Notes: generated by a model from the sequence alone, not told the origin. DNA of 64,000 bases from Intestinibacter bartlettii (GCA_025148965.1 CP102273.1:930001-994000), one strand, 5' to 3'; counted from the stretch's first letter, positions 1-9,286 are shown. Numbers and translations are program-made.

Positions 1-1
1 C

Positions 2-325
2 TATTTTTATAACGATGGAAAAGAAGAAATATATATATCAAGTGGGGATTGGATGTATAGAAATTTAAATAAAAGAGTTGAAACTATGGGAATAGTAGAA
101 GATAGTGACATTCAACAAGAAATAAAAGAAATATTAGATTTATATTTGAAAGATAATGTAAAGGCAAAGATATTACAAAGCGATGGTTCTTATAAACTTA
201 ATAATATAAAAGAAAATGAAAAAAGAGTTAACGCTCAAGAGGAGTTAGTTAAGTTTACTCATAATAAAAATAAAAATTTAGAAAAAGAGTTTAGCCAAAC
301 AATTATAATTCCAATGGTAAAATAG
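2..325 (+). CDS. ppk: Polyphosphate kinase, C-terminal fragment (cut by window start)
   Basis: The reading frame is open from base 2 and ends at TAG 323-325; the first internal ATG (base 53) is not the start. The visible 107 residues carry the PPK1 C-terminal signature YISSGDWMYRNLNKRVE, known from the phospholipase-D-like domain that makes polyphosphate from ATP. The gene runs off the left edge, so its length and N-terminal domains cannot be judged. It ends 9 bases before phoP, with the phoP ribosome site overlapping its stop codon, so the two are probably cotranscribed. Linking polyphosphate synthesis to the Pho regulators makes physiological sense. Confidence 0.9.
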   Translation, partial: YFYNDGKEEIYISSGDWMYRNLNKRVETMGIVEDSDIQQEIKEILDLYLKDNVKAKILQSDGSYKLNNIKENEKRVNAQEELVKFTHNKNKNLEKEFSQTIIIPMVK

Positions 326-334
326 GAGGGCTTT

Positions 335-1015
335 ATGAAGAAAATATTAATTATAGATGATGAGATACATATAGTAGAATTGTTAAAATTCAATCTCGAA
401 AATAATGGATATAAAGTAGATTATTCATATGATGGATTTGATGGATATTTGAAGACAAAAGAATTCCAACCAGATTTAATTCTTTTAGATTGGATGCTTC
501 CAAATATAAGTGGGATAGATTTATTAAAGAAAATAAGATCTGATGAAACTTTAGAGCAAATTCCGGTAATAATGTTAACTGCAAAAAATATGGAGGAAGA
601 CAAATTAGAGGGATTAGAAGATGGGGCAGATGACTACATAACAAAGCCATTTAGTGTAAAGGAAGTTTTGGCGAGAATAACATCAGTACTTAGAAGATAC
701 AAATACACTTCAAATGAAAAGATTGAAGTATTAAAAGCTGATGATATACAAGTAAATGTAAATAAACATATAGTAACTAAAAATGGGCAAGAAATAGAAC
801 TTACATTAAAAGAATTCCAAATATTAAAATTATTAATTGAAAATAAAGGCAATGTCTTAACTAGAACATTTTTATTAGATAAAATTTGGGGCTATGATTA
901 TTACGGAGAAACTAGAACACTAGATGTTCATATAAGACATTTAAGAAAAAAAATCGGCGATAATGACAGTAAATTAATAGAAACTGTAAGAGGCGTGGGA
1001 TACAAAATAAAATAA
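335..1015 (+). CDS. phoP: PhoB/PhoP-family response regulator
   Basis: This 226-residue OmpR/PhoB-type regulator has an N-terminal receiver domain (acidic pocket D8-D9, phospho-acceptor D52, T82, K104) and a C-terminal winged helix from about residue 130, ending in the typical HIRHLRKKIGD...VRGVGYKIK. A good AGGAGG site precedes the ATG. It sits between ppk and the kinase gene and upstream of pst, so it is very likely the phosphate-starvation regulator; the family alone does not prove the signal. The Pho-box-like repeat at 2457-2500 is its probable target. Confidence 0.92.
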   Translation: MKKILIIDDEIHIVELLKFNLENNGYKVDYSYDGFDGYLKTKEFQPDLILLDWMLPNISGIDLLKKIRSDETLEQIPVIMLTAKNMEEDKLEGLEDGADDYITKPFSVKEVLARITSVLRRYKYTSNEKIEVLKADDIQVNVNKHIVTKNGQEIELTLKEFQILKLLIENKGNVLTRTFLLDKIWGYDYYGETRTLDVHIRHLRKKIGDNDSKLIETVRGVGYKIK

Positions 1016-1069
1016 GTAATATAAAGTGAGTATAATAAAATAAAATTAAATAATTTTGAGGTGAAAAAA

Positions 1070-2377
1070 ATGCAAGAGGCACAGTTTTTGAATGGCTTGT
1101 ATATTTTTATAATATTAATTTTATCGATTGCAACTATAATTTTAGTTAAATATAGTATTAGCTTAAGGTCGTATTTGAAAGAATTTATGAAAGTTTCGAA
1201 AGATATAAGTAATAAACAGTTTGACAGTAGAGTTAAAGGACAAATGTCAGGAGAAATAGGAGTATTTGCGAATAATTTTAATTCTATGATAGACACAATA
1301 AATATTACTATAAAAGATATTACAGATAAGAATATGCAGTTAAAATCAATTATGCAGAGTGTGTCTCATGGGATTTTAGCAATTGATACAAAAGGAAAAA
1401 TTCTTCTTATTAATGATTTGGCTAAAATAATGGTTGATGGAAATCAAAAGCTTATACCAGAAGGCAAGAATATAAGACAATTTATACAAAATCAAATTGT
1501 TTTAGATAGCATTATATATAATATGTCTGGTGAAAATAGCACAGTTATTCAAAAAAATATAAGTAAAGACACTATTTATAAAATAAAGATAGATCCAGTT
1601 CATTTTGAAGATACAGATGCAGTAATAGGATTTATTATAAATATTGAAAATGTTACAGAATATGTAAAATTAGAAAATATGAGAAAAGAGTTTGTGGCAA
1701 ATGTCAGCCATGAATTAAAGACACCAATTACATCTATAAAGGGTTTTGTAGAAACTTTAAAGATGACGGATAATTTAGATGATGATACTAAAAATAGGTT
1801 TTTAACTATAATAGAAAATGAAGCAACTAGATTAACTAGATTAATAGATGATATCTTACTGTTGTCAACTATCGAAAATAAAACTAAAAAGAAAGTGGAA
1901 AAAGTAGACTTATTTGAAGTTTTTGAAGAAGTACACGAAGTAGTAAACTATATCGCTAAGAAGAAAAATATAAAAGTAAAATATGAGTTTAAGAATAAAT
2001 ATATAGATTTATGGGAGTACTCAGGTTATATAAGACAAATACTTCTAAATATAATTTCAAATGCTATAAAATATACAGGCGAAAATGGAAGTGTAAATAT
2101 AAAACAATATATAAAAGCTAAAAAAGTATTTATTGAAGTTAAAGACAATGGAATAGGAATACCGCAAGAAGATATAGAAAGAATTTTCGAACGTTTTTAT
2201 CGAGTTGATAAAGCGAGAAGTAGAAGTGTTGGAGGAACAGGTCTTGGTCTTGCAATAACAAAACATATGGTAAAAGCATTAAATGGAAATATAAAAGTAG
2301 AAAGTGAATTAGGAGTAGGAAGTAAATTTATAATAGAATTACCGTTTAATACGGAATTAGCTAAAAAAGTAAGTTAA
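1070..2377 (+). CDS. phoR: PhoR-like sensor histidine kinase, short N-terminus
   Basis: An in-frame GTG lies at 1061, but GAGGTG at 1058-1063 is the natural ribosome site for ATG 1070, giving 435 residues. One membrane helix (about residues 7-27) is followed by a HAMP-like linker, a PAS-like region, the H-box NVSHELKTP (His about 214), the N-box SNAIKY, the G1 box DNGIGIP and the G2 box GGTGLGLAI. Unlike Bacillus PhoR (about 580 residues, two helices and an extracytoplasmic domain), it has no room for an outside sensor. It probably senses phosphate through PstB/PhoU contacts or the PAS domain (inference). It partners the regulator just upstream. Confidence 0.9.
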   Translation: MQEAQFLNGLYIFIILILSIATIILVKYSISLRSYLKEFMKVSKDISNKQFDSRVKGQMSGEIGVFANNFNSMIDTINITIKDITDKNMQLKSIMQSVSHGILAIDTKGKILLINDLAKIMVDGNQKLIPEGKNIRQFIQNQIVLDSIIYNMSGENSTVIQKNISKDTIYKIKIDPVHFEDTDAVIGFIINIENVTEYVKLENMRKEFVANVSHELKTPITSIKGFVETLKMTDNLDDDTKNRFLTIIENEATRLTRLIDDILLLSTIENKTKKKVEKVDLFEVFEEVHEVVNYIAKKKNIKVKYEFKNKYIDLWEYSGYIRQILLNIISNAIKYTGENGSVNIKQYIKAKKVFIEVKDNGIGIPQEDIERIFERFYRVDKARSRSVGGTGLGLAITKHMVKALNGNIKVESELGVGSKFIIELPFNTELAKKVS

Positions 2378-2393
2378 AATTTAATATTTATAG

Positions 2394-2420
2394 AAAAGAC
2401 GACTAAAAGTCGTCTTTTTT
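2394..2420 (+). terminator. Rho-independent terminator after phoR
   Basis: The perfect stem GACGAC/GTCGTC (2398-2403 with 2409-2414) has a 5-base loop, is extended by AAAA/TTTT and ends in a T run. It separates ppk-phoPR from pst. Confidence 0.9.
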
Positions 2421-2456
2421 AATGCCTAAAATCATATTATTTTTAGAATTTTCAGA

Positions 2457-2500
2457 TTAACATTAAATTAACATACTTAACTTTATAATAACTTACACTT
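2457..2500 (+). promoter_or_regulatory. Pho-box-like 11-bp direct repeats upstream of pstS
   Basis: Four successive 11-base units begin at 2457, 2468, 2479 and 2490: TTAACATTAAA, TTAACATACTT, AACTTTATAAT, AACTTACACTT. Bacillus-type Pho boxes are TTAACA-like hexamers repeated with 11-bp phasing, so this is a likely PhoP activation site for pst. The first two units fit well, the last two only loosely. The approximately 155-base leader to pstS contains the palindrome GCTTTAAAGC at 2582-2591. Confidence 0.6.
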
Positions 2501-2655
2501 AATAAACGCTTAAGACGTGTTATGTACTATATAAAGTGTAAAGGGGAGGCAGAAAGATAAAGATAAGTTGCCAAGCCGCAAGCTTTAAAGCGAATAAGAA
2601 AGAACATTATAAGGGTATTAAAAATAAAATTTTAAAACATATTGGAGGAAGAAAG

Positions 2656-3501
2656 ATGTTTAACAAAAAAAGATTAGTGGCAATTTTAACAGGGACTTTA
2701 CTAGTAGGCTCACTTGTAGGGTGTAGTGCAGGAGGAGCATCAAATTCAGGTTCAGGAAGTAGTGATTCAAGCAAAATCACAATATCAGGTTCAACTTCAG
2801 TAGGTCCAACAATGGAAATTTTAGCAGAAGATTATCAAAAAGCAAATGAAGGAACAACAATAGAAGTTCAACAAGTAGGTTCATCAGCAGGTATAACAAA
2901 TACAATCGATGGAACTTCACAAATAGGAATGTCATCAAGGGATTTAAAGGATGAAGAAAAATCAGAATTAAAAGAATATCAAATAGCAATAGATGGTATA
3001 GCAGTAATAACAAACTCAGCAAATAAAGTAAAAGATTTAACATTAGATCAAGTAAAAGATATATACACAGGTAAAATAACTAACTGGAAAGAAGTTGGCG
3101 GAAATGATGCAGATATAGTTGTTGTATCAAGAGAAGATGGTTCAGGAACAAGAGATGGTTTCCAAGAAATCGTAGGATTTGAATCAGGAGATTTAACTTC
3201 AAATGCTCAAATATCTGATGGTTCAGGAAATATAAAAACAACTGTTCAAGGAAATGAAAATGCAATAGGATATATCTCATTTGGATACTTAGATGACTCT
3301 ATAAACTCAGTTAAAATCGGTGGTGTAGAACCAAAAGAAGAAAATGTTTATAATAAAAAATATCCAATATCAAGACCATTCTTATTAGTAACTAAAGGTG
3401 ATGCAACTGGTGATGCAAAATCTTTCATAGATTATGTATTAAGTGATGACGGTCAAAAAACAATAGAAAAAGAAGGTTTCATGAGTGTTAACCAAAAATA
3501 A
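2656..3501 (+). CDS. pstS: Phosphate ABC transporter, substrate-binding lipoprotein
   Basis: This 281-residue protein has a lipoprotein signal peptide with lipobox LVGC (Cys23), a Gly/Ser linker, then the PBP-like fold starting ITISGSTSVGPTMEIL. The SGSTSVGP loop and the SREDGSGTRDGFQE segment (about residues 160-175) are the phosphate-binding signatures of PstS. It captures inorganic phosphate outside the cell for PstCA. It is first in the operon, behind Pho-box-like repeats, and is followed by an intercistronic hairpin that probably raises its yield relative to the permeases. Confidence 0.96.
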   Translation: MFNKKRLVAILTGTLLVGSLVGCSAGGASNSGSGSSDSSKITISGSTSVGPTMEILAEDYQKANEGTTIEVQQVGSSAGITNTIDGTSQIGMSSRDLKDEEKSELKEYQIAIDGIAVITNSANKVKDLTLDQVKDIYTGKITNWKEVGGNDADIVVVSREDGSGTRDGFQEIVGFESGDLTSNAQISDGSGNIKTTVQGNENAIGYISFGYLDDSINSVKIGGVEPKEENVYNKKYPISRPFLLVTKGDATGDAKSFIDYVLSDDGQKTIEKEGFMSVNQK

Positions 3502-3538
3502 TAAAAATAGTAAATAATTAATATTTTAGATAGTTTTT

Positions 3539-3567
3539 ACTAGGCTGTCTCTTAGAGATAGCCTAGT
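3539..3567 (+). terminator. Intercistronic stem-loop between pstS and pstC
   Basis: The arms ACTAGGCT (3539-3546) and AGCCTAGT (3560-3567) pair perfectly, with extra internal pairing of GTCTC to GAGAT. Only a short weak ATTTT follows, so it is more likely a partial terminator or RNA-stability element that keeps pstS more abundant than pstCAB. Confidence 0.65.
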
Positions 3568-3590
3568 ATTTTAAAAAGGAGGAGCTTACA

Positions 3591-4511
3591 TTGGAAAATA
3601 CTGAATCAATTAAGGTGAAAGAAAGTAGTTCATCTAATAAAAATAAAAGCAAATATGTGCTTGAGTTTATAACAGAAAAAATATTTATGATAAGTGCTTT
3701 TGTAGCAGTAATAAGTTTATTGCTTATAATTGGGTTTGTGTTTTATAAAGGTTTAATGCCTTTTGTAACAGAAGGATATTCATTTATAGATTTTATATTT
3801 GGAACAGAATGGTTACCAAGTTCTAAAGAATTTGGAATTGGGGCAATGATAGTAACATCAATGGTAGCAACAGTAGGAGCTTTAATAATCGGTGTTCCAA
3901 TAGGAATATTAGCAGCAATATTTATAGCTGAAATATGTCCAAAGAAATATGCAAGAGTAATTTCAACAGCAGTAGAACTTTTAGCAGGTATACCATCAGT
4001 ACTTTACGGTATATTTGGTTTAGCAGTAATAGTTCCAGCCATACAAACAGTATTAAGCCTTCCTAAAGGACAAAGCTTATTAGCAGTAATCATAGTATTA
4101 TCAATTATGATGCTCCCAACAATAATATCTTTATCAGAAACATCAATTAGAGCAGTGCCAAAAGCATATAAAGAAGGATCTTTAGCACTTGGTGCATCAA
4201 AAATAGAAACAATATTTAAAGTTACAGTACCAGCAGCTAAATCAGGAATATTAGCTGGGGTAATACTTGGAATAGGTAGAGCATTAGGTGAAACAATGGC
4301 AGTAATCTTAGTTGCAGGTAACTCAACAGCAATGCCTACATCATTACTTGACAGTGCAAGACCACTTACAACAAATATAGCACTTGAAATGGGATATGCA
4401 GCAGGAACACATCAAGAGATGTTATTTGCAACAGGTGTTGTACTTTTCTTATTCATAATAATTATAAATTTAGTATTAACTAAATTAACTTCTAAAGGAG
4501 TTGATAGATAA
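3591..4511 (+). CDS. pstC: Phosphate ABC transporter permease PstC
   Basis: The start is TTG at 3591, 8 bases after AAGGAGG; no ATG fits better. The 306-residue protein has a hydrophilic N-tail of about 30 residues and then six predicted membrane helices. The EAA-type loop (VPKAYKEGSLALGASKIETIFKV) that docks with the PstB ATPase lies near residue 200, and the family motif LGIGRALGETMAV follows. It forms the channel with PstA. Its stop codon overlaps the pstA start (TAATG), indicating translational coupling. Confidence 0.96.
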   Translation: MENTESIKVKESSSSNKNKSKYVLEFITEKIFMISAFVAVISLLLIIGFVFYKGLMPFVTEGYSFIDFIFGTEWLPSSKEFGIGAMIVTSMVATVGALIIGVPIGILAAIFIAEICPKKYARVISTAVELLAGIPSVLYGIFGLAVIVPAIQTVLSLPKGQSLLAVIIVLSIMMLPTIISLSETSIRAVPKAYKEGSLALGASKIETIFKVTVPAAKSGILAGVILGIGRALGETMAVILVAGNSTAMPTSLLDSARPLTTNIALEMGYAAGTHQEMLFATGVVLFLFIIIINLVLTKLTSKGVDR

Positions 4512-5353
4512 TGGAAAATAATTTGAAAGCGAGAAAGAAAAAAGATAACTTATTAGTTTCATTAGTATATTTATCAGCAATTATTACAGTAGGATTACTA
4601 GTAGTAATCGTAGGATTTATATTTATAAAAGGTATGGCAAAAATAAGTCCAAACTTTTTATTTGCAGATTATTCGGCAAGTGGAAATGGCGGAATACTTC
4701 CAATGATAATGACAACAGTATATATGGTTTTAGTATCAATATTAGTAGCAACACCAATAGGAATTTTGGCAGCAGTCTACTTACAAGAATATGCAAAACA
4801 AGGAAAACTTGTTAGAGTAATAAGATTTGCGACAGAATGTTTAGCAGGGATACCTTCAATAGTATATGGGTTATTCGGTGGTATATTCTTTGTTGTAGCA
4901 TTAAAATTACAATATTCAATATTATCAGGTGGGTTAACAGTAGCAATTATAATACTTCCAACAATAATACGTTCAACAGAAGAAGCTTTAAAAACAGTTC
5001 CAGATACTTATAGAGAAGCATCTCTAGGACTTGGGGCAACTAAATTTCAAACACTTTATAAAGTAATATTGCCAAGTGCAATCCCAGGAATACTTTCTGG
5101 TGTGATCTTATCAATAGGTCGTGTAATTGGTGAATCAGCAGCAATACTATTAACTGCAGGTACAGTTGCAAAAATGCCACTTACAGTATTTGATAGCGCG
5201 AGAACACTTACAGTACATGCTTACTTATTAACAAAAGAAACTGGCGATATCCAAACAGCTTGTGGGGTAGGGTTAGTATTAATAGTAATCGTATTTGCTT
5301 TAAATACAATTGCTAAATTAGTAGCTAAGAAATTAAATAAAGCAAATTATTAA
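4511..5353 (+). CDS. pstA: Phosphate ABC transporter permease PstA
   Basis: This 280-residue protein has six predicted helices, the coupling loop VPDTYREASLGLGATKFQTLYKV and the PstA-type motif SIGRVIGESAAIL. It pairs with PstC to form the phosphate channel. Its ATG overlaps the pstC stop by one base. About 100 AT-rich bases separate it from pstB with no clear terminator, so the operon probably continues. Confidence 0.96.
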   Translation: MENNLKARKKKDNLLVSLVYLSAIITVGLLVVIVGFIFIKGMAKISPNFLFADYSASGNGGILPMIMTTVYMVLVSILVATPIGILAAVYLQEYAKQGKLVRVIRFATECLAGIPSIVYGLFGGIFFVVALKLQYSILSGGLTVAIIILPTIIRSTEEALKTVPDTYREASLGLGATKFQTLYKVILPSAIPGILSGVILSIGRVIGESAAILLTAGTVAKMPLTVFDSARTLTVHAYLLTKETGDIQTACGVGLVLIVIVFALNTIAKLVAKKLNKANY

Positions 5354-5454
5354 AACTAAAATTTTAAAAGATACATAAGAAAAATTTATTTAAAATATAT
5401 TGAAAAATATCTTGGGTTATATCAACAAGATAAATATATAAGGAGATTAGTGAT

Positions 5455-6219
5455 ATGAATTCAGAAAATAAAACTAAAATAAGAGTTAACGATTTAGACT
5501 TGTATTATGGAGAAAAACAAGCTCTAAAGGGAATTAACATGGACATAAGAGAAAATGAAGTAACAGCATTAATTGGACCATCAGGATGTGGAAAATCAAC
5601 ATTTTTAAGATGTTTAAATAGAATGAATGATTTAATAGATTGTGTAAAAATCAACGGAAAAATATATATGGATGATGAAGAAATACTTACAACTAATGAT
5701 GTTATAGGCCTTAGAACAAGAGTAGGTATGGTATTCCAAAAAGCAAATCTATTCCCAATGAGTATATATGACAATGTAGCTTATGGACCAAGAAATCAAG
5801 GAATAAAAGATAAAAAAATACTAGATAAAATAGTAGAAGAAAGTTTAAAAGGGGCTGCTATTTGGGATGAAGTAAAAGACAGATTAAAATCACCAGCGCT
5901 AGGCTTATCAGGTGGTCAACAACAACGTGTATGCATAGCTAGAACAATAGCAATGAAACCAGACGTTATACTAATGGATGAACCAACATCAGCATTAGAT
6001 CCAATCTCAACTTCTAAAGTAGAAGAATTAATGGCAACATTAAAAAATCAATACACAATAGTAATTGTTACGCATAATATGCAACAAGCGGCGCGTATTT
6101 CTGATAAAACAGGATTTTTCTTAAACGGAGAATTAATAGAATTTAATAATACTAAAGATATATTTACAGTTCCTCACGATAAATGTACAGAGGACTATAT
6201 AACAGGAAGATTCGGCTAG
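5455..6219 (+). CDS. pstB: Phosphate ABC transporter ATP-binding protein
   Basis: This 254-residue ABC ATPase has a Walker A at GPSGCGKST (residues 41-49), the signature LSGGQQQR, a Walker B with glutamate at [13 protein letters not shown], and the switch histidine in [18 protein letters not shown] after the Walker A and the C-terminal [10 protein letters not shown] are typical of PstB. It powers PstCA and, in known systems, contacts PhoU and PhoR to report phosphate status. Confidence 0.97.
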   Translation: MNSENKTKIRVNDLDLYYGEKQALKGINMDIRENEVTALIGPSGCGKSTFLRCLNRMNDLIDCVKINGKIYMDDEEILTTNDVIGLRTRVGMVFQKANLFPMSIYDNVAYGPRNQGIKDKKILDKIVEESLKGAAIWDEVKDRLKSPALGLSGGQQQRVCIARTIAMKPDVILMDEPTSALDPISTSKVEELMATLKNQYTIVIVTHNMQQAARISDKTGFFLNGELIEFNNTKDIFTVPHDKCTEDYITGRFG

Positions 6220-6272
6220 AATTTAATTATATATAAATTTAGTATTATAATTACAGTTTAAGGAGATATAAA

Positions 6273-6929
6273 ATGGCGAGTACAAATTTAGAAATGAGTA
6301 TAAAAACTTTAAGAGAATATATAAACAGAATGATGGATAAATGCGAAAGAGCAGTTGAATTATCTGTAAACAGCATGATAAATAAAGATATGGATTTAGC
6401 TAAAAGAGTTATAGATGATGATGATGATATAGATATATTAAGAGAATATATAAGAGATAGAAGTATAGAATTAATGGCATTAAAACAACCAATGGCAAAG
6501 GATTTAAGAGAAATATATGCATTATCAGATATTTCTGCTGAGTTAGAGAGAATTGGAGATTATGCTGAAAATATAGCATCAGAAGTTGTGTCAATAGGTG
6601 GAGAGGATTATATAAAACAATTAATCGATATACCAAAGATGACTAATTACTGTTTAGAAATGTTTAAAAATCTAAAATCAGCTTTTATAAATCAAGATGC
6701 TGATTTAGCTTATAAAACAGCTTTAATAGATAATGAAATAGATATACTTTATTATAAAGTAAGAGAAGATTGCTTAAAAGTTATGCATGAAAATCCAGAA
6801 CAAAATATAAATCAAGGTGTAAAACTTCTATTTGTAGCAAGATATTTAGAAAGAATAGGAGATCACATTACAAATGTATGTGAAAAAATAATATATGCAA
6901 GAAATGGAAAAATGATTGAAATAGGATAA
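6273..6929 (+). CDS. phoU: Phosphate transport regulator PhoU
   Basis: This 218-residue, all-helical protein has the two PhoU repeats, each with the metal-binding E/DxxxD pattern: DISAELERIGDYAENIA (about residues 89-105) and ARYLERIGDHITNVCEKI near the end. PhoU proteins restrain Pst uptake and keep PhoR as a phosphatase when phosphate is plentiful. As the last gene of pstSCAB-phoU it probably performs that role here. Confidence 0.95.
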   Translation: MASTNLEMSIKTLREYINRMMDKCERAVELSVNSMINKDMDLAKRVIDDDDDIDILREYIRDRSIELMALKQPMAKDLREIYALSDISAELERIGDYAENIASEVVSIGGEDYIKQLIDIPKMTNYCLEMFKNLKSAFINQDADLAYKTALIDNEIDILYYKVREDCLKVMHENPEQNINQGVKLLFVARYLERIGDHITNVCEKIIYARNGKMIEIG

Positions 6930-7026
6930 GATTAGATATTATAATGATATTAGGAGTAGTATATTGCAATTCAATATTGTATATACAAATTGTATTCTTT
7001 TAACCAACAAATATATATGTAATTAA

Positions 7027-7063
7027 CAGAATGCCGGTGTACTTATTATACGTCGGCATTCTG
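7027..7063 (+). other. Long hairpin after phoU
   Basis: The arms 7027-7041 and 7049-7063 pair over 15 base pairs (CAGAATGCCG with CGGCATTCTG, plus five more pairs including wobbles) around a 7-base loop. No T tract follows on either strand, so it is not a canonical terminator. It may be a transcript-end stabiliser or a protein-binding dyad. Confidence 0.55.
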
Positions 7064-7186
7064 GCGTTTACAAATAAATCTAGGTATATTGTCGTATTTT
7101 GGGGATAAATTTATCTGGATAATAAAGGTTAACTTAAGTTTTCTCTATTAATATATAATCATCAAAAATAAAAAAGGAGAATTAAT

Positions 7187-8545
7187 ATGAGAAAGATTTT
7201 GAAAAAAAGTACGATTGTATTAGTAATGTTGACATTTATATTGGCAATGGTCAACATAAATGGAGTTAATACTTCATTTGCAGATACTAAAGACAGTACT
7301 CAAACGACTACAGAGAATAATCAATCAGATAGCTCAAGTAGTGATGAAACTTCTTCAACCGATGAAAATAATACAGAAGATGATGAGAATGTGCTTAAAA
7401 CAGATGATGGATTTAAGTATACAGTAGAAGATGATGAGGTTACTATTAAAGGGTATGAAGGTAGCAAAACAACTTTAACAATACCAAATGAAATTGATGG
7501 AAAGAAAGTTACTAAAATAGGTGCAAATGCATTTGATGGTAATACGAGTATAACAAGTGTTGAAATTCAAGATGGTATAACTACTATAGACTCATATGCA
7601 TTTTATAATGCAACAGCACTTGAAAGTGTTAGTATCCCAGAAAGTGTAACAACTATGAATGAAGGTGCATTTGCAAATTGTACAGCACTTTCAAGTGTAA
7701 ATCTTCCAAGTAAATTAAAAACGATAAGTTATGGATTATTTGCAAGTTGTAGTAATTTAACAAAAATAGAAATACCAGAGGGCGTAACATCGATAGATGG
7801 ATATGCATTTTATACATGTACATCATTAAAAGAAATCAATATTCCAGAAAAAGTTGCAAGTATAGGAGAAGCAGCATTTTATTATTGTGCAGCTTTAGAA
7901 AGTATAGAAATACCAAAGTCTGTTGATGATATAGGAAGTTATGCATTTGATAGTTGTTCAAATTTAACTATGTCAGGATATAGTTCTTCAGCAGCAAAAA
8001 CATATGCAAGTGAAAATAGTATACCATTTAAAACAATACGTACAGCATTAGATTATGCAAAAATAGTTTTAGTATTTGTTGCATTAGGAGCAATAATATA
8101 TTTAATACATAAATTAAAAGCAATAGTAAAACATAAAAAATATTTAAAAAATAATATAGATTTTGAGGAAAATATAGTACTTATAGATAATGAAATATGC
8201 AAGGTTGAGTTTATAGGAAAATCGAAACTTAAGTTAGTAAATGGAAAAGAAGTGCAAAATAATAAAAAAACTTTAGGTACTGAATTTGTAGGATATAAAT
8301 ACAATATAGAAAATAAATCAGACTCAAATATTGAAGTATATATTAAATATGCAACAGTAGGAGATTATACAGATAAATTTAACTTAGATGAACAAATTCC
8401 AAAAGGCAAAAAAGCTAAGGGATTTGCCTACTTACAAAAAACAAATTCACTAGATGATCTTAAATCAGTAAGTGGAACTATAGTAGTTTGTAATAAAAAA
8501 AATAATGAAGTTAAAGTAAAAAGTTATGATTTTAAAATAGATTAA
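7187..8545 (+). CDS. BspA-like leucine-rich-repeat protein with membrane helix and C-terminal domain
   Basis: This 452-residue protein begins with a signal peptide (hydrophobic core residues 9-30), then an acidic Ser/Thr/Asp-rich linker. LRR_5-type repeats of about 23 residues follow (recurrent IP..V..I...AF..C..L.S), roughly residues 110-265. A transmembrane helix at about 290-307 is followed by a charged segment (HKLKAIVKHKKYLKN) and about 140 residues of unrecognised sequence. Such repeats are usually extracellular binding surfaces; here the C-terminal part should lie in the cytosol. It stands alone after phoU with its own ribosome site and a weak promoter (TATAAT at 7154). Function is unknown. 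Confidence 0.75.
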   Translation: MRKILKKSTIVLVMLTFILAMVNINGVNTSFADTKDSTQTTTENNQSDSSSSDETSSTDENNTEDDENVLKTDDGFKYTVEDDEVTIKGYEGSKTTLTIPNEIDGKKVTKIGANAFDGNTSITSVEIQDGITTIDSYAFYNATALESVSIPESVTTMNEGAFANCTALSSVNLPSKLKTISYGLFASCSNLTKIEIPEGVTSIDGYAFYTCTSLKEINIPEKVASIGEAAFYYCAALESIEIPKSVDDIGSYAFDSCSNLTMSGYSSSAAKTYASENSIPFKTIRTALDYAKIVLVFVALGAIIYLIHKLKAIVKHKKYLKNNIDFEENIVLIDNEICKVEFIGKSKLKLVNGKEVQNNKKTLGTEFVGYKYNIENKSDSNIEVYIKYATVGDYTDKFNLDEQIPKGKKAKGFAYLQKTNSLDDLKSVSGTIVVCNKKNNEVKVKSYDFKID

Positions 8546-8570
8546 AATAATTTAAATTAATGATAGGGAG

Positions 8571-8606
8571 AAAAGAAGGTGTTTTAAATTCAAAACATCT
8601 TCTTTT
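8571..8606. terminator. Bidirectional terminator between the LRR gene and bioY
   Basis: AAAAGAAGGTGTTTT (8571-8585) pairs with AAAACATCTTCTTTT (8592-8606), A and T rich at the ends on both strands. It serves two convergent genes. Confidence 0.85.
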
Positions 8607-8639
8607 CATATTTGGATAAGAATAATATATAATTAAAAC

Positions 8640-9185
8640 TTATTTAGCTAAATTTAAAGTAGAATAAAGTCTTTTTGAAACAGTTTCACCGATTATATAA
8701 GCTAAAACTAATTTCAATAAATCAACAGCTACAAATGGCACTACGCAATAAAGTAGGCTATTTATTATTGTATTTCCAGTAACTAAAGAGAACATTACTG
8801 TACCTAGTGCATACACAACTGCTAAACCAATAATCATGCTTATTGCAGTTAATATACTAGAATTAGATTTTTCTTTAATATATCCAATTATAAATGCCAT
8901 TAAAGGATAGGAAAGTAAGTATCCACCAGTTGGTCCGAATAATACGCCGATTCCAGCAGAGAACTGTGCAAATACTGGAACGCCAATTCCACCTAAAATT
9001 AAATATATCAAAGTTGATATAAAAGCACATTTAGAACCTAAAATAAGACCTGTTATAGCTATACCAAATATTTGTAGTGTAAGTGGTACAGTTGTAAATG
9101 GTAATGGTATTGATATTTGAGCAAAAATAGATACTAATGCTGCAAATAAGCCACATAAAATAATTTCTCTAGTAGTAAGTTTCAT
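8640..9185 (-). CDS. bioY: Biotin transporter substrate-binding component BioY
   Basis: This 181-residue membrane protein has about six helices. The BioY signatures are clear: PFTTVPLTLQIFGIAITGLILG near the N-terminus and GIGVLFGPTGGYLLSYPLMAFIIGY in the middle. BioY is the S-component of ECF-type biotin uptake; the shared ECF module is not in this window. A GGAGG site precedes the ATG. A BirA-type dyad at 9260-9286 suggests repression by biotin-loaded BirA, which fits a cell that imports biotin for the acetyl-CoA carboxylase encoded at 51.7-55.7 kb. Confidence 0.95.
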   Translation of the reverse strand: MKLTTREIILCGLFAALVSIFAQISIPLPFTTVPLTLQIFGIAITGLILGSKCAFISTLIYLILGGIGVPVFAQFSAGIGVLFGPTGGYLLSYPLMAFIIGYIKEKSNSSILTAISMIIGLAVVYALGTVMFSLVTGNTIINSLLYCVVPFVAVDLLKLVLAYIIGETVSKRLYSTLNLAK

Positions 9186-9259
9186 AAATTAATCCTCCTG
9201 CAATTTAAAGTTTTAATATTTTCGTATTATGTTTATTAAAATTTGTTTTTAAGATTAAC

Positions 9260-9286
9260 GTTAACTTAAAAAAAAATTAAGTTAAC
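9260..9286 (-). promoter_or_regulatory. BirA-type biotin operator upstream of bioY
   Basis: A perfect inverted repeat, GTTAACTTAA at 9260-9269 and TTAAGTTAAC at 9277-9286, has a 7-base A spacer. The two GTTAAC cores are 15 bases apart, matching the known BirA operator layout (TTGTTAAC-N14/16-GTTAACAA). It lies 75-101 bases upstream of the bioY start. Confidence 0.75.
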
